64,000 nucleotides of DNA from an uncultured Latescibacterota bacterium. GTDB taxonomy: Bacteria > Latescibacterota > UBA2968. The notes under the pieces are model-generated. The model saw nothing but the letters and a program-made list of their open reading frames with translations, did not search any database and was not told the DNA's origin. Below are positions 1 through 8,485 of this stretch, piece by piece. Where the stretch lies: NCBI GenBank assembly GCA_958295785.1, contig OY282377.1, positions 4,280,896 through 4,344,895 of the forward strand, written 5' to 3'. The position numbers were made by a program, and so were the translations under genes. Within the stretch, counting starts at the first letter, position 1. Each line of letters opens with the position of its first letter.

Positions 1-699
1 CACCCGGACAAATACATCGCGGGGGAATCTTCCGAGGAGATCGCCCTTCCCGATTTGGCGAATGAGCCCTTTGCAGGCGATTGGGAATTGCTGGATCGGA
101 ATACGCTGGGCGAGTTTGGCTTCAGAAACATCTTCAACGCCTTTGATATCGAAACCTCACACACCGCGGCCGCGGGCTGGCATGGCGACCGGTATGCGGT
201 TTTCAAACATCAACAGGCAAACGCCGCCGCGTTCGTCCTGTTCACGACTTGGGATACGGAACAGGATGCGACAGAGTTTATGACCGCATACAAAAACGTG
301 CTCGCCATCAAGCGGCGTGGGACCGAGGACTTCAGGATTGAACAGCGCGGTACCGATGTCTTGATCGCGGAATCGCCTCGGGATCTCGATGCGTTATTCG
401 CATACCTTGAAAAGGTTCGATCCACGCCCACAGTCGCCCTCAAAGTCTTTGATGTTAATGGCGATCTCAAAATCGACTTTGAGGATTTTCTCGCATTCGC
501 CACGCACTTTGGACGGAGCCGTTCCGACCCGGATTTTGACCCGCGCTTCGACTTTGACAACAATGGCATAGTCGGCTTTTCGGACTTCCGCCTATTCGCC
601 GCCGCGTTTGGAAAACCAATCGCCCCAACGCCCAACGCAAAACCCGCTGTCGTGATCGATCCCCGCTTTATCCACAGCGCGTTGGGGTTTGTTCGGTAA
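1..699 (+). CDS. Dockerin-like / EF-hand C-terminal protein, 5' partial
   Basis: The reading frame is open to the left edge, so the N-terminus lies outside the window. The last ~75 residues hold two EF-hand-like calcium loops: DVNGDLKIDFEDF and, about 30 residues on, DFDNNGIVGFSDF. Each loop is followed by a short FA..FG helix, the pattern of a type I dockerin-like module. The preceding ~140 residues have no domain I recognise. Such modules end secreted or surface proteins in several uncultured phyla, so an extracellular location is likely but inferred. The following gene begins about 85 bases later and is not clearly in the same operon. The calcium-binding role rests on family knowledge plus the visible D-x-N/D-x-D spacing. 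Confidence 0.6.
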   Translation, partial: HPDKYIAGESSEEIALPDLANEPFAGDWELLDRNTLGEFGFRNIFNAFDIETSHTAAAGWHGDRYAVFKHQQANAAAFVLFTTWDTEQDATEFMTAYKNVLAIKRRGTEDFRIEQRGTDVLIAESPRDLDALFAYLEKVRSTPTVALKVFDVNGDLKIDFEDFLAFATHFGRSRSDPDFDPRFDFDNNGIVGFSDFRLFAAAFGKPIAPTPNAKPAVVIDPRFIHSALGFVR

Positions 700-783
700 A
701 GCGAGTGGTCAGCTATCAGCCCCTTCCCATCCGTCCTATTTGTGCAAGAGACAAAAAGAACGCGCCTATATGAGAATTGCAGA

Positions 784-1523
784 ATGATCAAAAAATCTCT
801 TGGAAACTGTTTTAATATTATCGGGACCTACCCCCCTAATCCCCGTTGCGGGGAGAGGCCGGGGGAGGGGTCATATTTTGTTTTAAGACAGCTTCTTAGG
901 CTATTTTTTTGCGCGGTAATTTTGGGCCAAAGTGCTTGTCGCAATGACAAGACAATTGTGCATCCACCAACAAATGCCCAACCTGTATCTACGCAAACTC
1001 CACTCCCCAACCCAACTAAAAAGGAATTGGATAGGTGGGATATTGCCGACAGAGAAACGGTCAGACTCCAACCGTCCGCCTTTTCTCAACTGCCTGAGAA
1101 TATAGTCGTGGAACTTCAAGCCAGACAATGTGCGATTCCGCAGATACACGGCGATCCCAAACCCCACAACGTCATCAGCGGAGAATTTCAGAAAAGAGGA
1201 CAAACAGATTGGGCTGTCTTATGCTCAAAAGACCTGATATCCTCCATCCTGATATTTTGGAGCGGCTCTGTGCAAAATCCCTCAACGCTCGAACACATGT
1301 CAGACAAATATGCCCTGCAAGGAATTGGCAATGACAATATTGGTTACAGCAGATATATCGACGCAGTCGGGAAAGCGTTTATTGAAGAACATTATAGAGC
1401 TTATGGGGGCCTCAACCCCCAGAAATTGATCACGAAGGCATAGCGGACGGGATAGCAGGCAAGGGCTCAATAGTCCACTATTACCACAATGGCAAATGGT
1501 TACAACTTTCGGGTGCTGATTGA
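784..1523 (+). pseudogene. Hypothetical lipoprotein, frameshifted near its C-terminus
   Basis: A hydrophobic stretch ending in GQSAC, lipobox-like, is followed by a low-complexity proline/threonine linker and a ~130-residue domain I do not recognise. The frame stops at 1443. Another frame continues directly as PEIDHEGIADGIAGKGSIVH, through HNGKWLQLSGAD, to a stop at 1521-1523, which reads like the genuine C-terminus. The shift lies in the G- and C-runs around 1405-1423, so it is either a real frameshift or a sequencing/assembly error. The N-terminal 30 residues overlap a dispersed C/G-rich repeat (about 828-871) and are probably not original; no convincing ribosome-binding site was found. The start given is the ATG at 784, but the true start is unclear. 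Confidence 0.45.
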
Positions 1524-1709
1524 GATGCACCGCTATTCGTCCCTATTACCCCGCCCAGTTGTCACAGAACCAATCCCATTATCGAGAGCCAAGACGCGAA
1601 CAAGAAGGCCAACGATCCAAAAGAAACCCTGTCGCTCAGAGGGCTTGTGCGTGAAACACCGCCTCTATCTCAAAGCCACTCGATTCAGGTACTAAAGCGA
1701 TTTTATTTT

Positions 1710-1771
1710 TTGACGTTACGCAGTACGTCAAATAAGCCATCCCCAAAAGTACCATCCCAAAAGACCATCAG
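1710..1771 (+). repeat. R1 dispersed repeat, short internal fragment
   Basis: This stretch matches an internal part of the R1 repeat at about 33278-33341: the TGACGTTACGCAGTACGTCA block, the AATAAGCCAT block and the ATCCCAAAAGACCATCAG block, in the same order. It ends one base before the start codon of the TauE-family gene, so R1 may have supplied that gene's leader. Confidence 0.6.
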
Positions 1772-1772
1772 T

Positions 1773-2531
1773 ATGCTTTTGATGAACTACAACTTCTTAA
1801 AGCTATATAACGTCAGTGATTTGGTCGTTTTGGGCGTGGGGGGGTTTTTGATCGGCGTGATGCGCGCGGGGTTTGGCGGGGGCATTGGGGTGGTGGCCGC
1901 GCCCGTGCTGGCATTGGCTATCCCCGCGAAGGACGCATTGGGGCTGATTGTGCCGCTGTCGCTGGCAACCGATGTGATCAGCGTGCGCTACTACTGGGGG
2001 CATTGGGTTGGCGAGCACGTCAAGGCACTCATGCCCGGCATGGTGCTGGGAATTGCGATAGGCGCGGGCATTTTGGACATCGTGCCCGAGGTCTGGTTTC
2101 GGCGCGTGTTGGGCGCGATGGCGTGCATTTTTACAATTCTACAAGCCCTCAGAGACCGCGTGAGTGTGAAACCAACCGGGCCGTGGATGCGCTTTGGCGT
2201 TGGCGTCACGTTGGGGGCGGTCTCCACCTTGCTTTCCGCAGGCGGCGTGATTTTGATGTTGTACTTGTTGCCGCAGGGCCTCAGCGGGCGCACATTTGTG
2301 GGCACGGCCTGGGTCTTTGGCATTGCTTTGAACGTGTTGAAACTCATACCTTATGTTTTTTTGGGCTTGATCAATCCGCAGAGTTTGATGATGGATGTGT
2401 GGATGTTACCCGTGTTGTGCCTGGGCGCCGCGGCCGGTTTGTTCTTGAACCACCGCTTGTCGCCCTTGTGGTTCAACCGCAGTGTGATGGTATTGGCCCT
2501 GTGCATTGGGCTGAAATTGATGCTGTCGTGA
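1773..2531 (+). CDS. TauE/SafE (TSUP) family membrane permease
   Basis: A ~252-residue, very hydrophobic protein with about eight predicted membrane segments and the glycine-rich first-helix motif GFLIGVMRAGFGGGIG, typical of the sulfite exporter TauE/SafE family. That family moves sulfonates, sulfite or other small organic anions across the cytoplasmic membrane; the substrate here cannot be read from sequence. Two ATGs (1773 and 1782) are possible, and I chose the first because the leader is very short. The longer frame upstream is made of repeat DNA and is unlikely to be translated. The next gene starts 116 bases later on the same strand. Confidence 0.8.
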   Translation: MLLMNYNFLKLYNVSDLVVLGVGGFLIGVMRAGFGGGIGVVAAPVLALAIPAKDALGLIVPLSLATDVISVRYYWGHWVGEHVKALMPGMVLGIAIGAGILDIVPEVWFRRVLGAMACIFTILQALRDRVSVKPTGPWMRFGVGVTLGAVSTLLSAGGVILMLYLLPQGLSGRTFVGTAWVFGIALNVLKLIPYVFLGLINPQSLMMDVWMLPVLCLGAAAGLFLNHRLSPLWFNRSVMVLALCIGLKLMLS

Positions 2532-2647
2532 GACGCACTGGCGCGATGCGATACAGTGGGGGTGGGTGGACGTCTCGCCTCTCGTATCTTTGGACGGACA
2601 CAGGGGCCACGCCCCTAAGTTACGGAATGACACTCCTTCAGTTATAT

Positions 2648-3190
2648 ATGGCAACCGATGAATACAAGCGATTTTGGACCCTATCAAACGCCATCAGTTT
2701 GTTGCGCGCAGTGCTGACCCTGCCCGCTGTGTGGCTCATTGCGCTGGGACGCGATTACGTGTGGGAAGCATTTGTCGTGTTCGCGGCGATGATCGCGAGT
2801 GACTGGATAGATGGGTATGTCGCCCGCAGGCGGGGTGAAATTTCTCAGTGGGGGAAAATTCTCGATCCACTGGCCGATAAAGTGGGCATCGGCGCCATAG
2901 CCATCGCATTGGTTTGCTTCAAAAATTTGCCCGTCTGGCTCTTGGTGGCTGTTTTGGTGCGCGATGCGGCGATTTTTTTCGGCGGGGTGTATCTGGTTCG
3001 GCAATGCGGTGTGGTGTTGAAATCCAATATTTGGGGCAAGGCCACGTCGCTGGCACTGAGCGGGTTGCTCTTGGCCTATTTTTGGGAAGCCGAGGTGCTC
3101 AAACCCACGTTGCTCGGCATCAGTGTGGCATTGCTCGGCATTTCCCTAATCAGCTATGCGCGGCGTTTTTTTTCCATCACAAAAAACTGA
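2648..3190 (+). CDS. CDP-alcohol phosphatidyltransferase family protein
   Basis: The family signature D-x2-DG-x2-AR-x8-G-x3-D-x3-D is complete as DWIDGYVARRRGEISQWGKI followed by LDPLADK, about residues 47-73. Four to six hydrophobic segments follow, matching integral-membrane enzymes that transfer a phosphatidyl group from CDP-diacylglycerol to an alcohol such as glycerol-3-phosphate. The ~180-residue length fits PgsA-like members. ATG 2648 is used because homologous helices start directly after it; ATG 2627 is an alternative. The downstream glycosyltransferase begins 10 bases after the stop, so the two are probably co-transcribed. I cannot tell which alcohol is used. Confidence 0.8.
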   Translation: MATDEYKRFWTLSNAISLLRAVLTLPAVWLIALGRDYVWEAFVVFAAMIASDWIDGYVARRRGEISQWGKILDPLADKVGIGAIAIALVCFKNLPVWLLVAVLVRDAAIFFGGVYLVRQCGVVLKSNIWGKATSLALSGLLLAYFWEAEVLKPTLLGISVALLGISLISYARRFFSITKN

Positions 3191-3200
3191 CGGAGGCCGC

Positions 3201-3869
3201 GTGCAGATCAGCGTGATCATACCCGTTCTCAATGAAAAACCCATCATCGGCGCGTGCTTGGCGCAATTTTGCGATGAGGTGGAAGTGATCGTGGTCGATG
3301 GCGGAAGCACAGATGGCACGCAGCGCGTGGTTGAGGCATGTGACCGCGCGCAATGGGTTCGGGCAAAAGAAACCGGGCGAGCGCACCAAATGAATGCCGG
3401 CGCCGAACAGGCGACAGGCGATGTTTTTTTGTTTTTGCACGCCGATACCTTTTTGCCCGCCAATGGGTTGACCTTGATCCGCCAATCCCTGCGTGCGCCC
3501 GATGTGGTGGGCGGGCGTTTTCAACTCGGCTTGTCGGAAAACGCGATGGGCTTTCGGTTGGTCGCATTCATGAGCACGATGCGGTCTCGCTATTTGGGAA
3601 TCACCTATGGCGATCAGGGGATTTATGTTCGGCGCGAGACCTTTGAAGGCGTGGGGGGATTTCCCCGCTTGCGACTGTTTGAAGATTCGGAGTTTTGTAA
3701 GCGAGTGGCGCGGGTGGGCAAATTTGCGATGCTCGATGCCGCGGTATGCACCTCAACGCGCAGATGGCGCGAACAGGGCCTTGTACGCACGGTGATCTGG
3801 ATGTGGGTGTTGCGGATGCTCTATACCTGTTCTGTGTCGGATGTGACGTTGAGCCGGTGGTATCGGTGA
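3201..3869 (+). CDS. Glycosyltransferase family 2 (TIGR04283-like)
   Basis: The start is a GTG at 3201 with CGGAGG five bases upstream; the longer in-frame ATG at 3156 would overlap the preceding gene. The GT-A N-terminus ISVIIPVLNE, the VIVVDGGSTDGT nucleotide-binding segment and the metal-binding region LFLHADTFLP are all present, followed by GDQGIYVRRETF and an EDSEFCKR motif in the acceptor part. The length of 222 residues is typical of the small GT2 group often found beside selenium or radical-SAM genes; none are visible here. The coupling to the CDP-alcohol transferase suggests a lipid or glycolipid product, which is inference. Confidence 0.8.
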   Translation: MQISVIIPVLNEKPIIGACLAQFCDEVEVIVVDGGSTDGTQRVVEACDRAQWVRAKETGRAHQMNAGAEQATGDVFLFLHADTFLPANGLTLIRQSLRAPDVVGGRFQLGLSENAMGFRLVAFMSTMRSRYLGITYGDQGIYVRRETFEGVGGFPRLRLFEDSEFCKRVARVGKFAMLDAAVCTSTRRWREQGLVRTVIWMWVLRMLYTCSVSDVTLSRWYR

Positions 3870-3895
3870 AAATGCAACTTGGGACCGGAGACGGT

Positions 3896-3970
3896 ATGGA
3901 ATACAGGACGTTTGGCAAAACCGGATGGAAAGTCAGCGAGATAGGGCTTGGCGGATCGCGGTTCTACTAA
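3896..3970 (+). pseudogene. Aldo/keto reductase N-terminal remnant
   Basis: Only 24 residues remain: MEYRTFGKTGWKVSEIGLGG then SRFY and a stop. The sequence is the classic start of aldo/keto reductases (RxLGxTGxxVSxxGLG), which are normally around 300 residues. A GGAG-like ribosome-binding site precedes the ATG. The break is followed at once by an unrelated coding remnant, so this is a deletion junction. Confidence 0.7.
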
Positions 3971-3971
3971 C

Positions 3972-4103
3972 GAGAACTTGACACTGTTCAAAGAACAGAA
4001 AGAACAGTTGGATAATGACGTGTTTATGAGTGACAAGGATTTGCTAAAGGCTGTCAACGCCACCAAATACGAGCGATTTGAATGGTGCAAAGGATTGTCG
4101 TAA
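3972..4103 (+). pseudogene. Unidentified C-terminal coding remnant
   Basis: An open frame of 43 codons without a start (ENLTLFKEQKEQ... to ...FEWCKGLS, stop at 4101-4103) is fused directly to the aldo/keto reductase remnant. Its composition is protein-like (DNDVFMSDKDLLKAVNATKY). I do not recognise the family. The stretch 4104-4218 after it holds nothing I can identify. Confidence 0.35.
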
Positions 4104-4218
4104 AACGCATCTAATACCAATCGTATGAATTAACTTCGCATGAGAGATGTCCAATTTGGCAGCCGAGATGTCATGCATGCGCGATTGCTGAATATCTAAA
4201 CGGTCAAAATGAGATATT

Positions 4219-5523
4219 ATGGTCAAAACCAACAGAAATCACGCAGAGCCTGCCCTGAATGCCCCCATCTCATTCTCAAAAAACACAGGTCTCGACACCC
4301 ATTGGGAAAAATCAGTTGCAACATTTCCCGGCGCGATCCCCTTTCTGCAACCCAAAGCCATCCGCGAAAACGGCGACTGGGCGAACTTGCCATCCGACGC
4401 CATAGACTTTGTAATTCGGGCCGCAAAACACATCGCTTCAAACCCGGACCTCGCGCTTATGGCATGGCATGCCCATCGCGTGCTCTTCATCGACAAAAGC
4501 CCGCAGGGGTCGGCAACCCGCGATTGGCCCCTCCTCGCGCCCGTTCTCGGCAATTTCGGGGGGGCCTTCTATCTGCTCATCATGCTCTCGGGTATCCCGC
4601 AACTCCGCGCATACCACCAATCGCGCAACATCCCCGCCTGCATCACCCGTGCAACCTGCCGAGACACATACGTCTGGGCGCGGCAATACCGCGACATCGG
4701 CATCTTCAAAGACGGTCGCTTCTTCCACCCGGGCAAACCCGGCGCGTGGGGGTTATGCACGCGCATCTTGCCTTGGCTACTCAGTCACCTCAACGGCGAC
4801 CTCTACCGCGTGGGACGCTTGCAATACAAAACAGGCCCCTTTCGCCAACACCTGCGCGCCTATCGCCATCGCACCTCCGCGCAGATGCGTCTCCTGTGCG
4901 AACCGGGATTGACATTTCGCACAGACGGCAACTTCAACGGCGCAGGTGGACGAGAAGACCCGCAGGCCTGGACATCCGCATTAACCGAAACATCGCCCCA
5001 CCTCATCGGCAACCCCATTCACCCCAACGGCCATGCACAACGCCAACCCATCGGCCTGCCTCTCGCCGAATGGAATTGCGTCCTCGCCGAAGGCGACCCC
5101 ATTCTCGAAATCCACATCCCCGAAGATGGCCCCATGGGCTTTGAAGCCTGCGGCGACTCTCTGCGCCAAGCCACCGAATTTTTCCCCAAATACTTTCCGG
5201 ATCGGCCCTTCAACGCCGTGTGTTGCACCTCTTGGTTCCTTGACCCCACGTACCAGCGATTGCTCTCCCCAAACGCCAACATCCCGCGCTTTCAACGCGA
5301 ATGCTACCTCTTTCCCCTCGATTCGCGCGGCAAACACAGCGGCCTCGACCGCATCTTTGGGCCTTATATCCACGATCTCGCCACGGCCCCGCGCGACAGC
5401 AGCATGCGAGCCGCCGTGCTCGATCACCTCGCCAACGGCGGCGCACTCATCAGCGGCGGTTGCCTCCTTTGGACAGACCACCTCGACAAATGGGGCACGC
5501 AATTCTATCTCGGACAATTCTAA
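4219..5523 (+). CDS. Acyltransferase-domain (NAT_N / GNAT-like C-terminal) protein
   Basis: 434 residues. The C-terminal half carries LEIHIPEDGPMGFEACGDSL, then EFFPKYFPDRPF, SWFLDPTYQRLL, NIPRFQRECYLFPL. I associate this pattern with the paired 'N-acyltransferase N-terminal' and 'GNAT-like C-terminal' domains of a poorly studied two-domain family. The acyl donor and acceptor are unknown, and the assignment comes from remembered family motifs rather than a search. No signal peptide or membrane segment is obvious, so it is probably cytoplasmic. It stands alone, with remnants upstream and repeat-rich DNA downstream. No strong ribosome-binding site was found before ATG 4219. Confidence 0.55.
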   Translation: MVKTNRNHAEPALNAPISFSKNTGLDTHWEKSVATFPGAIPFLQPKAIRENGDWANLPSDAIDFVIRAAKHIASNPDLALMAWHAHRVLFIDKSPQGSATRDWPLLAPVLGNFGGAFYLLIMLSGIPQLRAYHQSRNIPACITRATCRDTYVWARQYRDIGIFKDGRFFHPGKPGAWGLCTRILPWLLSHLNGDLYRVGRLQYKTGPFRQHLRAYRHRTSAQMRLLCEPGLTFRTDGNFNGAGGREDPQAWTSALTETSPHLIGNPIHPNGHAQRQPIGLPLAEWNCVLAEGDPILEIHIPEDGPMGFEACGDSLRQATEFFPKYFPDRPFNAVCCTSWFLDPTYQRLLSPNANIPRFQRECYLFPLDSRGKHSGLDRIFGPYIHDLATAPRDSSMRAAVLDHLANGGALISGGCLLWTDHLDKWGTQFYLGQF

Positions 5524-5597
5524 CAATACAGTTTGAGAACTCCGCCAACAAGTTGACATCCCGCCAAACGCGCTTTACCTTTCTCCCCACCAAAAAA

Positions 5598-5757
5598 TTT
5601 GGGCGCACACGGGGCAGCGCCCCTAGGATTGCCGTTGCCTTTTAATCCTGCCCATCCTTTAATCTTGAATAACGGTGTACAACTTCGACAGAAGTTTACC
5701 CTGATCCGCCTTGTATCTTGCATTTTCGGGCGAGCACGGGGGCACCGCCCCTACGAT
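5598..5757. repeat. Two REP-like GC palindromes between genes
   Basis: Two copies of a dispersed palindromic unit of the form GCACGGGGGCACCGCCCCTA lie here, one near 5604-5624 (variant with CACGGGGCAGCGCCCCTAGG) and one near 5726-5755. The unit recurs near 2603, 15764, 15832, 19134, 24530, 32090, 36023, 56150, 56293 and 59520. Apart from these, 5524-5815 holds no recognisable gene. Confidence 0.7.
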
Positions 5758-5815
5758 TCTATCCTCGCATCTTTCACCTGTGTCTATCTGCGTTCTTATG
5801 TGGTTGCTTTTTACA

Positions 5816-6790
5816 ATGTCCAGCACATCCGAAATCTCCGTCCAAAATCTCCGCAAAACATATCGCGTTCCCGAGCGGGAATCCGGATTGAGCGCGGCGA
5901 TCAAAAGCCTCGTCTCGCGCACCACGCGCGATATCGAAGCCGTCAAAAACATCTCCTTTGACGTTGCCCCGGGCGAGATCGTCGGATTTCTGGGCCCCAA
6001 TGGCGCGGGCAAAACCACCACCCTCAAAATGCTCTCGGGCCTGCTCCACCCAACATTAGGTGCCATCTCAGTCTTGGGACACACTCCTTACACGCGCCAC
6101 AAAGACTTCCTCCGCCGCATCACCCTCGTCATGGGCCAACGCAACCAACTCATGTGGGACATCCCCGTGGCCGACTCTTTTGACCGCAACCGCGCAATCT
6201 ACCGCATTTCTCACCGCGAATACGCCGAAACCCTCGACGAATTTAACACCCTACTCGACCTGAACGACCTGCTCTCCAAACCCGTTCGCAACCTTTCATT
6301 GGGCGAACGCATGAAATGCGAAATCGCCGCGGCCTTGCTCCACCGCCCGCAAGTTCTCTTCCTCGACGAACCCACCATTGGCCTCGACGTCACCATGCAA
6401 CGCCGCATCCGCGCCTTTCTCGGCGAATACAACCGCCGTCACGGCGCGACCGTCTTGCTCACCTCGCACTACATGGCCGATGTCGAAGCCCTGTGCAAAC
6501 GGGTCATTGTCATTCACCGCGGCGACCTCCTTTTTGATGGCGACCTGACCGCGCTCATCGAACGCTTCTCGCCCCACAAGACCATTGTCGTCGATCTCGA
6601 AACCGAACGCGCAGACCTCTCATCCTACGGCGACATCATCACCGCCGAAGGCAACCGCATAACCCTTCGCGTGCCCAAAACAAAAACCGCCGAAGTCACC
6701 GGGAAATTGCTCGCCAATCTGCCCGTCATCGACCTCACCGTTCAAGACCCGCCCATTGAGGAAGTCATTGAACAGGTGTTTTCGATATAA
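5816..6790 (+). CDS. ABC transporter ATP-binding protein (ABC-2 exporter type)
   Basis: All nucleotide-binding motifs are present: Walker A GPNGAGKTTT (about residue 60), the signature NLSLGERMKCEIAA, Walker B VLFLDEPTIGLD and the switch histidine in LLTSHYMADVEAL. A C-terminal extension of ~80 residues after the ATPase core resembles the DUF4162-type tail of ABC-2 exporters. Such ATPases normally work with one or two membrane permeases, often encoded next door, but here the next gene is a cupin and no permease is in sight. ATG 5816 is the most plausible start; ATG 5798 is also in frame, and earlier in-frame codons run into a REP palindrome. Confidence 0.85.
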   Translation: MSSTSEISVQNLRKTYRVPERESGLSAAIKSLVSRTTRDIEAVKNISFDVAPGEIVGFLGPNGAGKTTTLKMLSGLLHPTLGAISVLGHTPYTRHKDFLRRITLVMGQRNQLMWDIPVADSFDRNRAIYRISHREYAETLDEFNTLLDLNDLLSKPVRNLSLGERMKCEIAAALLHRPQVLFLDEPTIGLDVTMQRRIRAFLGEYNRRHGATVLLTSHYMADVEALCKRVIVIHRGDLLFDGDLTALIERFSPHKTIVVDLETERADLSSYGDIITAEGNRITLRVPKTKTAEVTGKLLANLPVIDLTVQDPPIEEVIEQVFSI

Positions 6791-6805
6791 GTCAAAGGAG
6801 AAAAT

Positions 6806-7210
6806 ATGTCGGTCTGGAAAATCAACCTCAAAGATGTGCCCATGGAACGCCAGCAATGGCAATGGCAAGATGGTGCCTATGAACGCTATCGCCAACACCT
6901 CTCGGTGGCATTGGGCAACACAGCAGACAATCCCCATCCTTTTGATGTGGAATTGACCCGCGTGCCGCCGGGCGCGCGTCCGTGCCCTGTTCACGCGCAC
7001 AGCCATCAGTGGGAATTTTTTATCATCGTGTCCGGAAAGGCGATAGTGCAACGCGATGGCGAAACCGTGGAAGCCGTTGTCGGCGATTGCTTGATGCAGC
7101 CAGCGGGCACGCGCCATCGCATCCGAAATGGCAGCGAGACCGAGGACTTGGTCTTTTACGTCATCGCCAACGAACACAAAGATGAGTCCGTCGAAAAATT
7201 CGAGGTATAA
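6806..7210 (+). CDS. Cupin-domain protein
   Basis: 134 residues forming one cupin barrel. Motif 1 reads PVHAHSHQWEFFIIVSG, giving two histidines and a glutamate as metal ligands; motif 2 reads GDCLMQPAGTRHRIRN with the last histidine ligand. AAGGAG lies a few bases before ATG 6806. It starts 15 bases after the ABC ATPase stop, so the two are likely co-transcribed. Cupins of this size include small-molecule isomerases, dioxygenases and sugar-binding proteins; the substrate is not readable here. Confidence 0.8.
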   Translation: MSVWKINLKDVPMERQQWQWQDGAYERYRQHLSVALGNTADNPHPFDVELTRVPPGARPCPVHAHSHQWEFFIIVSGKAIVQRDGETVEAVVGDCLMQPAGTRHRIRNGSETEDLVFYVIANEHKDESVEKFEV

Positions 7211-7324
7211 GGAAAAGCGACCTACCCCCGGCCCCTTCCTGATAGAAAGGGGAACAAAGCCCACCAAATGATGTTTGCCCTTCGTGCTCCTTCGCGTTCT
7301 TCGTGGATTATGCGGTTGAACAAA

Positions 7325-7356
7325 AAAAGGCTGCGATCTTTCGACCGCAGCCTTTT
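7325..7356. terminator. Bidirectional Rho-independent terminator
   Basis: An AAAAGGCTGCG arm pairs with CGCAGCCTTTT around a 10-base loop, giving an 11-bp stem with A's on one side and T's on the other. It lies between convergent genes (cupin operon on + and PorV-like gene on -), as expected for a shared terminator. Confidence 0.85.
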
Positions 7357-7378
7357 GTGATACGATGTGGGGACTTCG

Positions 7379-8395
7379 TTAGAAACCGAGCCCAACAGAA
7401 AAGCGAATGGGATTCTCGTCAAGTGCCTCGGCTCTTGAATACGAGAAATCCACACTCACGGCCTGATCGCCCAACTTCTGGCGCAGGCCCGCGCCCACAG
7501 TCCACGACTCAGAGTCATAACCCGTCTTGTAACCGCCGCGCAACGCGATCATATTCTGGATCCATGCCTCGGCGCCAAAGTGGTAGTGGTTGCTCCCATC
7601 GGTGAAAAACATCTGTTCCACCGCCAACGTGACCGACATTGGATCGCCCAGGTTGCCATAGACTTCAGCAGCACCCGACAGGTTGAACACCATCGGGAAA
7701 CGCGCTTTCTGACCGATCACATCCTTGTCGTTACCCAAGTTGCGGAACGACATGCCCAAGCGCGTAGAGTAAAATCCCGTGTAAAAGAGCGTGCCAAAGT
7801 CAAAGTCAATCGCCGAATAGGATTGCAGATCCAGATTTTCCTGAATCCAGCGGAGGTTGCCACCCACCGACAGCTTATCGGTGACTTGCTTGGCAATGGT
7901 CAAACCCGCAGCGAGGTCGCCTGCACGCACCATGCGCCCCGAGCCACCGGGCTGAGAGGACGTGGTTTCTTCAAACTCTTCGGTGCGAAAATACGCAAAG
8001 TTGACCGCAAAAGTCGCCACATTGGTTTTGGCACCAATGGCAAACGTGCCCATCTGTGAACCCACAATCCACTTGAGATAGGACGCGGTCAGCGCGTAGC
8101 GTTCGATCTGCGTGATGCCGGCGGGGTTGTAAAAAACCGCCGACAGGTCATTGCCAACAGACGCATACGCATCGCCCATAGCCGCTGAGCGCGCATTGCC
8201 CGTCAGTTTCAAAAAGCCATAAGATGTGGTGGTGACCCGAGCGTACTTAATCAGATCTTCATCAGGGGGCGTGCGCGTCCGATCCACGGGAAAAGGCCCC
8301 AAATCATCGAGGGTCGGGCGCACTTCCTGAGCCTGTGCATACATCGGCAGGGCAAGCGCAACCGCCAGACCGAAGAGCAGTGCTTTCTTCAACAT
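7379..8395 (-). CDS. PorV/PorQ-family outer-membrane barrel protein
   Basis: A signal peptide (MLKKALLFGLAVALALPMYA, cleaved after AQA) is followed by a ~315-residue beta-barrel. The segment TGNARSAAMGDAYASVGNDL then SAVFYNPAG is the hallmark of the PorV/PorQ (UPF0164-like) group, related to FadL barrels. The chain ends in a terminal phenylalanine (RFSVGLGF), as outer-membrane proteins do. AAGGAG lies 7 bases before the ATG. It is the last gene of a minus-strand run with the TonB receptor and the large secreted protein. In Bacteroidota PorV shuttles type IX secretion cargo; the neighbouring cargo-like protein makes that role attractive here but unproven. Confidence 0.8.
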   Translation of the reverse strand: MLKKALLFGLAVALALPMYAQAQEVRPTLDDLGPFPVDRTRTPPDEDLIKYARVTTTSYGFLKLTGNARSAAMGDAYASVGNDLSAVFYNPAGITQIERYALTASYLKWIVGSQMGTFAIGAKTNVATFAVNFAYFRTEEFEETTSSQPGGSGRMVRAGDLAAGLTIAKQVTDKLSVGGNLRWIQENLDLQSYSAIDFDFGTLFYTGFYSTRLGMSFRNLGNDKDVIGQKARFPMVFNLSGAAEVYGNLGDPMSVTLAVEQMFFTDGSNHYHFGAEAWIQNMIALRGGYKTGYDSESWTVGAGLRQKLGDQAVSVDFSYSRAEALDENPIRFSVGLGF

Positions 8396-8485
8396 TGTCT
8401 TTCTCCTTGTAAAGGTAAGCGGCGAGACCGTAGCCCGATTGGGCGACTTCTTGGGTCTCGCATCTTACGTCTGACGCTCCGCGCC

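Noticed and set aside
2003-2530. N-terminal extension of the CDP-alcohol transferase frame
   Set aside because: The extension overlaps the TauE/SafE gene in another frame and its translation is low in hydrophobic order; the real start lies at 2627-2648.
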